A DNA stretch of 9,159 nucleotides from Acidimicrobiia bacterium (lineage in GTDB: Bacteria > Actinomycetota > Acidimicrobiia > IMCC26256 > PALSA-555): the NCBI GenBank assembly GCA_022865365.1, contig JALHSW010000352.1, forward strand, positions 1 through 9,159, read 5' to 3'. A model generated the notes under the pieces. That model saw nothing but the letters and a program-made list of their open reading frames with translations. It did no database searches and was not told the DNA's origin. Shown here piece by piece: positions 1 to 5,304 of the stretch (positions are counted from its first letter, which is position 1; each line of letters starts with the position of its first letter). The position numbers and the translations under genes are program-made.

Positions 1-2
1 CC

Positions 3-152
3 ATCTGGAACATGCTGACCACCGGCACCCTCTACTGCGATCCCGGCGCCGACTTCTACACCCGCCTCAACCCCGACAAGGCCAAGAACCGGGCCCTCGA
101 CCAACTACGCAAGATGGGATACGACGTCACCCTCAACCCCGTCGCCGCATAG
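3..152 (+). CDS. IS110-family transposase, C-terminal end (partial)
   Basis: Frame 3 is open from the window edge to a TAG at 150-152 and gives the last 49 residues of a protein that begins outside the window. The text reads IWNMLTTG, then DPGADFYTRLNPDKAKNRA, then LDQLRKMGYDVTL. This is the usual tail of IS110/IS116/IS902-type transposases (Transposase_20 side), with its 'GADYFTRR...R..R.LDQL..LGY.VTL' pattern. These enzymes are DEDD-type transposases that generally lack long terminal inverted repeats, so the element end cannot be placed from sequence alone; it should fall within the following 200 bases. The frame is intact to the stop, so nothing shows the copy is dead. The next gene downstream is on the opposite strand and converges on it. 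Confidence 0.8.
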   Translation: MWNMLTTGTLYCDPGADFYTRLNPDKAKNRALDQLRKMGYDVTLNPVAA

Positions 153-350
153 AGGGAATCTTCGCATCAGCGGTACGAAGTGCACCTCATGAGCAACCTT
201 GAGTGACCGTGAGTGACCATTGTGAATGGCACGTTCGTGGCACGAAACGGACATCGGCACGGTGTCGAGCAACCGCAACGGGCGGACTCAGCAATCAGGT
301 TGCGCGAGGCAGATCGAGCGCGCAGAGGCGCCAGGGGTGTTGATGCGATT
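153..350. other. Non-coding gap, probably containing the IS110 element end
   Basis: This stretch lies between two convergent genes. I see no convincing ORF. A short direct repeat occurs at 201-219 (GAGTGACC twice, ten bases apart). The boundary of the insertion element is likely here but cannot be fixed without other copies. Confidence 0.3.
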
Positions 351-1133
351 TCAGTTCCTACGACGAGCGAGGAACGCGTAGCCGAAGACCTCGAATGCGC
401 GGGCCTTGTCTTCGCCGACGGCATCGCCGAACGTGTCGACGGGCTCGCCGATCTCGATGTCTTCGAAACCGGCTTGCTGAAGCATCTGTCGCCAGCCCTC
501 ACGGGGCAGCCCACCGGCAATTCAGCCGGTCCAGAGGTCGATGTCGCGTAAAGCTTCTGGCGGTACGGGACGTCCATTGGCGATGTCGGCGAACTGCAGC
601 ACTCCCCCCGGGCGCAGCACACGGCGGATCTCGTCGAACACGGCTCGCTTGTCGGCACAGAGGTTGATGACACCGTTGGAGATGACCGCCTCGGCCCAGC
701 CGTCGTCGACCGGCAACTGCTCGGCGAGACCTTCGCGGAACTCGACGTGCGTGGCATCCATCTCGACGGCTGTGGCGCGGGACTTGGCAAGCATCTCGGC
801 CGTCATGTCGATGCCGACGACGTGACCGGTCGAGCCGACCTGATCGGCAGCGATGAATGAGTCGAAGCCGGCGCCCGAGCCGATGTCGATGACGCGTTCG
901 CCCCTCTGCAACGTGCGGAGCGAGAAGGGGTTGCCGACGCCGGCGAAGGACTCGACCGCACGATCCGGGAGTGCACCGACGGCGGCAGCGTCGTAGCCGA
1001 GCCGTGCGGCGAGGGGTCGTCCCGTGTGGAAATGGAACGTGGCATGGGGTTCGAGCGCGACGGCACGGTACTTGTCTCGGACCTGCGCACGCAGCATGTC
1101 GGGGTCGACAAGGACTTCCTCGCCCGCGGTCAT
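351..1133 (-). CDS. ArsM-like SAM-dependent methyltransferase, candidate selenoprotein (Sec204, UGA at 522-524)
   Basis: Seen: ATG at 1133-1131, with AGGAG eight bases upstream (1142-1146), opens a frame that meets TGA at 524-522 and continues in the same frame for 56 codons to a second TGA at 353-351. Read with Sec, the product is 260 aa. The SAM motif I is VIDIGSGAG (81-89), with acidic Asp109 in VVGIDM. SNGVINLCADK (151-161) and RVLRPGG (171-177) match the class I methyltransferase core. After the UGA the protein reads IAGGLPREGWRQ, then QQAGFED, then FGYAFLARR, the expected C-terminal domain. Family knowledge: related proteins have Cys at the UGA position (context 'GCIAGAL'), equivalent to the third arsenite-binding Cys of ArsM. 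Odd: the first ArsM Cys position is Val66 (AGVGNP) and the second is Gly153, with Cys159 nearby, so arsenite as substrate is doubtful. Inference: a Sec-containing methyltransferase of unknown substrate, possibly a thiol-binding metalloid or other electrophile. Alternative: a Cys (TGC/TGT) to TGA nonsense mutation, which would leave a truncated 203-aa protein. Confidence 0.7.
489..520 (-). promoter_or_regulatory. Candidate bacterial SECIS stem-loop immediately 3' of the UGA
   Basis: Counting from the first base after UGA in the mRNA, GCCC (15-18) pairs with GGGC (24-27) and closes a five-base loop CGUGA. Below it, UUGCCG (2-7) can pair with UGGCGA (28-33), including two G-U pairs, leaving a seven-base bulge on the 5' side. 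The loop starts at base 19 and has G as its second base. Both agree with the general bacterial SECIS description: a small apical loop roughly 16-37 bases after UGA with a G among its first two bases. The core hairpin is 495-507 in window coordinates. A competing hairpin, GGG (10-12) with CCC (16-18), is possible. In GC-rich DNA a four-pair stem arises easily, so this supports the call but does not prove it. Confidence 0.45.
522..524 (-). other. In-frame UGA, putative selenocysteine codon
   Basis: The triplet reads TGA on the minus strand between Gly203 (DLWTG) and Ile205 (IAGGL). No insertion or deletion is needed to join the two halves. Several other genes in the window end in TGA (at 2269, 4927, 5305 and 8069), so general reassignment of UGA is unlikely and site-specific recoding or a nonsense mutation remain. 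The residue replaced is a conserved Cys in the family as I recall it. Confidence 0.6.
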
Positions 1134-1267
1134 CGCTCAGGCTCCTGCGCCGGACGCGACCGGGGCCGGCGCGACGCCATTCAGGGAAACCACCGCCCAG
1201 ACGGCGGATGCTGCTCCGAAGTGTTTCAGTCCCGCTTCAGCGTGTCCACCGCATCAGGACGCCGGTC
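1134..1267. other. Leader region upstream of the putative selenoprotein gene
   Basis: This holds the AGGAG ribosome site of the downstream minus-strand gene at 1142-1146. It also holds a five-pair hairpin, CCGCC (1193-1197) with GGCGG (1203-1207) and a five-base loop. The hairpin lies between the methyltransferase remnant and the intact gene and has no T-run after it. I see no confident promoter hexamers. Confidence 0.3.
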
Positions 1268-1498
1268 CTATTGGGATTCGGCAAGCTCGTGTCGAAGCAC
1301 GACCCACGTGAAGGGTTGGACGGCTCCACTCGGTGTGCGGTGCTCCTCGCGCTCATGGTGCACCAGGGTGAACGAGCGAGCGAAGATATCGGCAAGGTCA
1401 TCGCTCGTGTAGCGACAGACCGGCAAACCCGAGCACTGGGTCGGGCCATCGTGGCTGAATACCCCGAGAACGAGCGCGCCGCCGGCCTTGACCCACCG
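1268..1498 (-). pseudogene. C-terminal remnant of a class I SAM methyltransferase
   Basis: The minus strand is open from 1513 to a TAG at 1270-1268. The recognisable part starts near 1498 and reads RWVKAGGALVLGVFSHDGP, then QCSGLPVCRYTSDDL, then HHEREEHRTPSGAVQPFTW, then VVLRH. This is the ending of a methyltransferase family typified by 'VKPGG....TF..DGP..CSGLPV.RY...L.......L......H.TP.G..Q.F'. In that family it follows a motif I domain and a 'WHDRAVFHFL' segment. Neither is present upstream: the same frame has a stop at 1516-1514, and the other minus frames show nothing similar. About 75 residues of a roughly 200-residue protein remain, with no start codon or ribosome site. The surviving segment is clean, which suggests a fairly recent truncation. 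It is a different subfamily from the gene at 351-1133, so it is not a broken duplicate of it. Confidence 0.6.
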
Positions 1499-1734
1499 AT
1501 GATCGCACCGCGTTCACGGCCGCCACCGAGGCAGTCGTATCTCGTGTGCTCACCGCCGGTGCGACCTTGAACGAGAGCCTTCAGCAGTTGGCGAACCGCG
1601 ATCGGGAGCCCGTGCTCGACAAGGCATTCCGTGACGCGAAGACCTGCAAGGCCCTAACGGCAGCGTACCGCCGTGGTGATCGGCGCCTGCGGTCGACGTG
1701 CGCCGCACGACTCGATATGGCAAAGTTCGCGTAG
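1492..1734 (+). other. Unrecognised ORF or gene remnant
   Basis: After a stop at 1489-1491 the frame is open to TAG at 1732-1734, about 80 codons. The first plausible start is GTG at 1546, which gives 62 aa. The text has a balanced composition (TAGATLNESLQQLAN, then DREPVLDKAFRDAKTCKAL, then YRRGDRRL) and a helical look, better than most shadow frames here. I do not recognise a family. Its 5' end meets the truncated end of the opposite-strand methyltransferase remnant at about 1495, so it may be the 3' part of a gene brought in by the event that truncated that gene. The stop lies 25 bases before the start of the secreted-protein gene on the same strand. No convincing ribosome site precedes 1546. 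It could be spurious. Confidence 0.25.
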
Positions 1735-1759
1735 AACGGCCAAGCGAGGAGATCCCGCG

Positions 1760-2269
1760 ATGCGAAGTTCCGTTGTAGCCATCACCGCCATGCTCACTGC
1801 GACTCTCGTGGTCGGCGCGGGCGCTCCCGCTGCCTCTGCCGCGGTCCCGGTCAAGGCGCAGAAGCTCCCCAAGGACGCGTGCGCCCTGCTGACCGACGCT
1901 CAGGTCGCCACGGTTGTCCCGTCGGGGATCCCCCAGGCGCAGCCGTCGAGCGCGACTCAGGTCAGTTGCTTCTGGCAGGCAGGCACCGGCGCGACCCAAA
2001 GCTTGGCCCTGGGCGTCGACAAGCTGACGATCCCGGCGGCCAAAGCGAAGGCCCAGCTCAAAGCGGCAGCCAAGAAGGAGGGCGCCAAGCTCGCCCGTGG
2101 CGTCGGCAATTTCGCCTACCAGAGTTCTCCCAGTCCGCCATTCAGTCAGACGGCGGTGCTCGTCGGCACCTTGGTGTTCACGCTCGACTTCTCGGCTGGG
2201 GCCCCGGTGACCGCCGCCCAGAACGCCAGCGTCCTGGCGATCGCCAAGGCGCTCGCCAAGAACGCCTGA
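1760..2269 (+). CDS. Small secreted protein, DUF3558-like
   Basis: ATG at 1760 is preceded by GAGGAGA at 1746-1752, good spacing for a ribosome site; an upstream in-frame extension exists but has no such site. The product is 169 aa. Residues 1-27 form a Sec signal peptide: MRSSVV, then a hydrophobic stretch to about 20, then APAASA before AVP. There is no lipobox Cys, so release or wall association is more likely than lipid anchoring. The mature part has KDACALLTDAQVATV (38-52) and SCFWQ (69-73). The 'dpC.LLt..e...' opening followed by a second Cys next to an aromatic is the pattern of actinobacterial DUF3558-type exported proteins; Cys41 and Cys70 may form a disulfide. A middle region rich in Lys and Ala (KAKAQLKAAAKKEGAK) follows, and the end reads AIAKALAKNA. 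Function is unknown. The DUF3558 link is by resemblance only. Confidence 0.75.
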   Translation: MRSSVVAITAMLTATLVVGAGAPAASAAVPVKAQKLPKDACALLTDAQVATVVPSGIPQAQPSSATQVSCFWQAGTGATQSLALGVDKLTIPAAKAKAQLKAAAKKEGAKLARGVGNFAYQSSPSPPFSQTAVLVGTLVFTLDFSAGAPVTAAQNASVLAIAKALAKNA

Positions 2270-2422
2270 CCGGCTTCGGCGATTAGGCAGCCTGCGCGAT
2301 GTTCGCGCTCGTCGTGGCGGTCCTGCTCGACTAGCCGGGGGCGCGGAACTAGTGCCGCCACAGCCAACGTTTGCCATGTCCCTGATCGGCACATCGGTGA
2401 TGCCAGCGCACCGGCGGCTGCG

Positions 2423-2442
2423 GCGCGCGTTTTGGGGCGCGC
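2423..2442. terminator. GC-rich hairpin, possible weak terminator
   Basis: GCGCGC at 2423-2428 can pair with GCGCGC at 2437-2442 around an eight-base loop (GTTTTGGG). It lies about 150 bases after the secreted-protein gene and no T-run follows, so a terminator role is uncertain. Confidence 0.2.
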
Positions 2443-2493
2443 GCTCCTCTCGGGGCCGTGTATGACGAATGCGGGAGTGACCGAAACCACCAC

Positions 2494-2559
2494 GTGGGTT
2501 CGACGACTCTTCGGTGGCACTTGGCGCTGGCGTCGCCAGATGCAACACTGCGAACCCAC
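2494..2559. promoter_or_regulatory. Nested inverted repeats in the O-methyltransferase leader
   Basis: A perfect nine-base inverted repeat (GTGGGTTCG at 2494-2502, CGAACCCAC at 2551-2559) encloses a second perfect palindrome, CTGGCG-T-CGCCAG at 2527-2539. The pair sits 75 bases before the ATG of the O-methyltransferase gene. The inner one has the size of a dimeric repressor operator; together they could also fold as an RNA leader. No regulator gene is adjacent to suggest which. Confidence 0.35.
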
Positions 2560-2633
2560 CCGACATCGTCGAGGTGGGACATTGGTTCGCGCGTCTGGGG
2601 CCCGGGGAGGACTGCGGAGGAGGAACCGTCGAG

Positions 2634-3647
2634 ATGGATCCTGAGCACATCATGCAAGTGGGAATGGGGTTCTTCGCGTCGAAGACCCTGCTGAGTGCCG
2701 TCGAGCTCGGCGTGTTCACCGAGCTCGCTTCGCAACCGGACACGGCCGATGGTCTCGGCGAGCGGCTTAGTCTGCACCCCCGGGGCCGTCGCGACTTCTT
2801 CGACGGCCTGGTCGCGCTCGGCTTCCTCGACCGAGAAGGAGCCGGCTCGGACGCGGTCTACTCCAACGCGGCGGACAGCGCGCAGTTCCTGGACCGGGAC
2901 CAACCAACCTATATCGGTGGCATTCTCGAGATGGCCAACGCCCGCCTCTTCCGCTTCTGGGCCGATCTCACCGAGGCCCTACGCACCGGCGCCCCCCAGA
3001 ACGAGATCAAGGTGTCCGGCCGGCCGATGTTCGACGAGCTCTACGCGGACCCGGCGCGCCTCGAGCAGTTCATGCACGCGATGGCCGGCATTTCCGCCGG
3101 GAACTTTCACGCACTGGCAGAGAAGTTCGACTTTGGCCGCTATTCGACGCTCTCCGATGTTGGCGGTGCGACTGGATTGCTGTCGACGATCATCGCGCAA
3201 CACCACCCACAAATGCGCTGCACCAGCTGCGACCTCCCCGCCGTGCGTCCGATCGCAGAACGTGCAATCGCGGCCGCTGGTGTCGCGGATCAGGTGAGAG
3301 CGGTGGACCTCGACTTCTTCGCGGATCCAATTCCTCCGGCGGACGTGGTGACGATGGGGTTGATCCTGCACGACTGGAATCTCGACAAGAAGATGCGCCT
3401 CATTCGCGCGGCATACGACGCGCTGCCCGAAGGCGGAGCCTTCGTCGTCGTGGAGAACCTCATCGACGACGCCCGGCGCGAGAACGTGTTCGGACTCATG
3501 ATGTCGCTCAACATGCTGATCGAGTTCGGCGACGCATTCGACTACACCGGTGCCGACTTCGCGGGCTGGTGTCGCGAGGTCGGCTTCCGAGACGTCGAGA
3601 TCATCCCCCTCGCCGGGCCTGCGAGCGCCGGAGTCGCCTACAAGTAG
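2634..3647 (+). CDS. SAM-dependent O-methyltransferase (Methyltransf_2 family, CrtF/acetylserotonin-O-methyltransferase type)
   Basis: The product is 337 aa from ATG at 2634, chosen because GGAGGAGGAA lies about nine bases upstream and homology begins at MDPEHIMQVGMGFFASKTL; the frame's earlier start at 2514 adds 40 unrelated residues. Residues 1-90 form the winged-helix dimerisation domain (LLSAVELGVFTELA, then LHPRGRRDFFDGLVALGFL). The catalytic Rossmann domain follows: motif I DVGGATG (175-181), acidic Asp200 in TSCDLP, Asp225/Asp227 in VDLDFF, and MGLILHDWN (241-249) with His246, the usual catalytic base. ALPEGGAFVVVENLIDD (263-279) is the beta-5 region and the tail AGPASAGVAYK closes the fold. 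Length and motifs are complete. The family transfers methyl from SAM to hydroxyl groups of small molecules (polyketides, carotenoids, phenolics). The substrate here cannot be told, since no biosynthetic partner gene is next to it. It appears to be a single-gene unit. Confidence 0.9.
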   Translation: MDPEHIMQVGMGFFASKTLLSAVELGVFTELASQPDTADGLGERLSLHPRGRRDFFDGLVALGFLDREGAGSDAVYSNAADSAQFLDRDQPTYIGGILEMANARLFRFWADLTEALRTGAPQNEIKVSGRPMFDELYADPARLEQFMHAMAGISAGNFHALAEKFDFGRYSTLSDVGGATGLLSTIIAQHHPQMRCTSCDLPAVRPIAERAIAAAGVADQVRAVDLDFFADPIPPADVVTMGLILHDWNLDKKMRLIRAAYDALPEGGAFVVVENLIDDARRENVFGLMMSLNMLIEFGDAFDYTGADFAGWCREVGFRDVEIIPLAGPASAGVAYK

Positions 3648-3776
3648 CCGGCGAATGGGGCGCGTTGGGTGGCCTCAATCGCGACGTCGTCCGATCCGCG
3701 TACGCATCCCCGAGTTCGAGTTGGCGCGCGACCGAGCCCAGACGGATTTGCCTCATAGATCAACGAATAGGTCGAC

Positions 3777-3792
3777 CACCGCCAGGGCGGTG
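3777..3792. terminator. Hairpin between convergent O-methyltransferase and tRNA genes
   Basis: CACCGC (3777-3782) pairs with GCGGTG (3787-3792) around a four-base loop CAGG, followed on the plus strand by TTCTGG. It lies about 130 bases past both the methyltransferase stop and the 3' end of the minus-strand tRNA, so it could stop transcription from either side. It lacks a proper T-run. The rest of 3648-3924 shows nothing I can support. Confidence 0.3.
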
Positions 3793-3924
3793 TTCTGGGA
3801 CAGTTCAAGAAGGCCAGGCCGTCGCGTTCCCACGAGGGTTTGAATAAGAGGACGAACCGATTTGAGCGACCGGACACGCGAAATGGCCCGCGACCAGGGC
3901 AATCGTTGTGATTCTGGCAACGGG

Positions 3925-3996
3925 TGGGCGATGCGGGTTTCGAACCCACGACCTCTGCCGTGTGAAGGCAGCGCTCTACCGCTGAGCTAATCGCCC
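3925..3996 (-). tRNA. tRNA-Val (anticodon CAC)
   Basis: The minus strand folds into a full cloverleaf of 72 bases. The acceptor stem is GGGCGAT/ATCGCCC. The D arm is GCTC AGCGGTA GAGC. The anticodon stem is CTGCC/GGCAG with loop TTCACAC, placing CAC at positions 34-36, which reads GUG codons for valine. The T arm is GTGGG TTCGAAA CCCGC. The discriminator is A at 3925. The next bases are CCC, so the CCA end is not encoded and must be added by tRNA nucleotidyltransferase. All stems pair, with one G-T pair in the T stem. Confidence 0.95.
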
Positions 3997-4008
3997 GAAG
4001 CCCACGAC

Positions 4009-4037
4009 ATTATCCGCGCAGGTCCCGTTATCGTCCC
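4009..4037 (-). promoter_or_regulatory. Probable promoter of tRNA-Val
   Basis: On the minus strand GATAAT (4014-4009) is a good -10 box, ending 12 bases before the mature tRNA 5' end, so the leader would be only a few bases. Seventeen bases further upstream GGGACG (4037-4032) is a weak -35 with the central GAC retained. Confidence 0.5.
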
Positions 4038-4060
4038 CTGATCGGGGCGCGGGAGGCGAC

Positions 4061-4927
4061 GTGGACGCTCAGTTCGTCGAGACCGCCGACGGCCGTGCGC
4101 TGGCGTGGTCCGAGGTGGGTGACGTGGGCGGCTCCCCCGTCGTGTGGTGCCACGGCGGGCTGAGCGGACGCACCGACGCCTCATTCGCGGCGCGGGGGGC
4201 GCAGTCAGCGGGCGTCCGGCTCATCACGATCGACCGTCCCGGCATCGGCGACTCGACGCGACGCAAGGGACGGTCGGTGAGCGACTGGGCCGACGACGTC
4301 AGGGTCGTCGCCGACGCGCTCGGGCTCGACCACTTTGGCGTGGTCGGCTGGTCGGGCGGGGGTCCGCACGCGCTCGCGTGTACAGCGAAGCTCGCAGAGC
4401 GCGTGAGCGCCACCGCCACCATCGGCGGGATGGAGCCGGTCCGCACTCGGGCCGACCGCAAGGCGTTGGGGCTGCGCGCCGACCGGCTGCTCATCCCGAT
4501 CGCCCGTCACGCGCCCTGGTTGGCTCGGACCGCCCTCGCCGCGTCCACCCGGCTCAGTCCCGAGCGCCAGAAGCGGGTGGCGCTGCGCGGCTTCTCCGAA
4601 GCCGATCGCCGGGTACTCGAGCCATTGCCGCCCGAAGCGGTGGTGGGATCGTCGATCGCCGCGGCAGCGCCCGGCGTGGCTGGGATCGTCGACGACTACC
4701 GGGCCTTCGGATCGCCGGATTGGGGCTTCGAGCTCTCCGACATCCCCGGCCCCGTCCGCTGCTGGCAGGGACAAGAGGACGCCGCGGTACCCCCGGCCAT
4801 CGGTCGCCGCCTGGCCGGGGCGATCCCCCGCGGCGAGCTGGAGCTGGTCCCCGACGCAGGCCACTTCCTGGTGCTCGAGCACGGCCAAGACGTATTCACG
4901 CGGCTCGTGACCGACGCCTCCGCCTGA
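4061..4927 (+). CDS. Alpha/beta-fold hydrolase
   Basis: The product is 288 aa from GTG at 4061, with GGGAGG at 4051-4056 just upstream (rather tight spacing). The full set of hydrolase landmarks is present: an oxyanion loop CHGGLSG (30-36), TIDRPGIGDST (56-66), the nucleophile elbow GWSGGG with Ser98, GQEDAAVPP with Asp240 as the acid, and DAGHFLVLEH with His268 completing the triad. The cap between about 125 and 215 is helical and Ala/Arg-rich. Length is usual for the proline-iminopeptidase / haloalkane-dehalogenase-like superfamily; motifs do not decide between ester, epoxide or other substrates. There is no signal peptide, so it should act in the cytoplasm. The 64-base gap to the divergent tRNA must hold its promoter. 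A CCCC-TGATC-GGGG hairpin (4035-4047) lies just before the ribosome site. It is probably transcribed alone. Confidence 0.88.
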   Translation: MDAQFVETADGRALAWSEVGDVGGSPVVWCHGGLSGRTDASFAARGAQSAGVRLITIDRPGIGDSTRRKGRSVSDWADDVRVVADALGLDHFGVVGWSGGGPHALACTAKLAERVSATATIGGMEPVRTRADRKALGLRADRLLIPIARHAPWLARTALAASTRLSPERQKRVALRGFSEADRRVLEPLPPEAVVGSSIAAAAPGVAGIVDDYRAFGSPDWGFELSDIPGPVRCWQGQEDAAVPPAIGRRLAGAIPRGELELVPDAGHFLVLEHGQDVFTRLVTDASA

Positions 4928-5067
4928 CGATCGGGGCCGAGAACCGAGGCTGAGGACCCGCGGGAGACCGGCGAATTGGCGGGATCCTGAACCGTGCGCA
5001 CGACCCCTCTCGCGCGTGGGAGAATGGAGTCCTTGGATGCTTGAGGCCTGAAGAGGTAGGTGACGCC

Positions 5068-5298
5068 GTGGCGAGGAAGGGACGAGCCCGCCGGTTCCGC
5101 GAAGCGCGCGAACTGAAGCAGGGTTTCGACGACGGCCTGTTCGCAGAAGGCGAGCGCACGCTCGCCGACGCCGACGCCGACGCCGACGGCGATACCGACG
5201 ACGAGGCGACCTGGCGGGACGAGGCCGAGGAGCACCCCCCGGACTGGGATGCGGACGACCCGCTCCGCATCGACGAAGGCGGCCGCCAGGCTTCGTAG
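5068..5298 (+). CDS. Small acidic hypothetical protein
   Basis: GTG at 5068 follows a purine-rich GAGGTAGGTG (about 5053-5062) and gives 76 aa; a TTG at 5041 in the same frame would add nine residues without a better ribosome site. The N-terminus is basic (ARKGRARRFREARELKQG), the middle has an acidic Asp-Ala run (LADADADADGDTDDE) encoded by four perfect GCCGAC units at 5164-5187, and the C-terminus stays acidic (EEHPPDWDADDPLRIDEGG). There are no membrane segments or Cys. The basic-then-acidic layout suggests a disordered, possibly nucleic-acid- or protein-binding peptide, but I recognise no family. The stop is six bases from the stop of aceE on the opposite strand, so the two genes converge with no room for a separate terminator. 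Confidence 0.55.
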   Translation: MARKGRARRFREARELKQGFDDGLFAEGERTLADADADADGDTDDEATWRDEAEEHPPDWDADDPLRIDEGGRQAS

Positions 5299-5304
5299 CG
5301 CCCG

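Larger units (their letters stand above)
2270..2633. other. Long intergenic leader upstream of the O-methyltransferase
   Basis: No convincing gene lies in these 364 bases. The frame of the downstream methyltransferase runs back to 2514, but the extra 40 residues do not look like that family. The stretch holds a GC hairpin at 2423-2442 and the nested palindromes at 2494-2559. Just before the start codon, GGAGGAGGAA (about 2616-2625) is a strong ribosome site. Confidence 0.5.

Noticed and set aside
522..1133. The 203-aa methyltransferase ORF taken as complete
   Set aside because: The TGA at its end is followed in the same frame by 56 codons of the expected family C-terminus, so the ORF is not the natural end of the protein.
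351..1133. Frameshift as explanation for the split methyltransferase
   Set aside because: Both halves are in the same frame; only the single TGA separates them.
2299..2334. Mini-ORF MFALVVAVLLD
   Set aside because: Eleven codons, no ribosome site and no context; too short to support.
1550..2743. A 397-codon minus-strand open frame
   Set aside because: Its text is low in complexity (Arg, Ser, Gly) and runs opposite a gene with signal peptide and ribosome site; a shadow frame.
3925..3996. tRNA-Val as an integration attachment site
   Set aside because: I found no second copy of the tRNA 3' end in the window, and no integrase is present.
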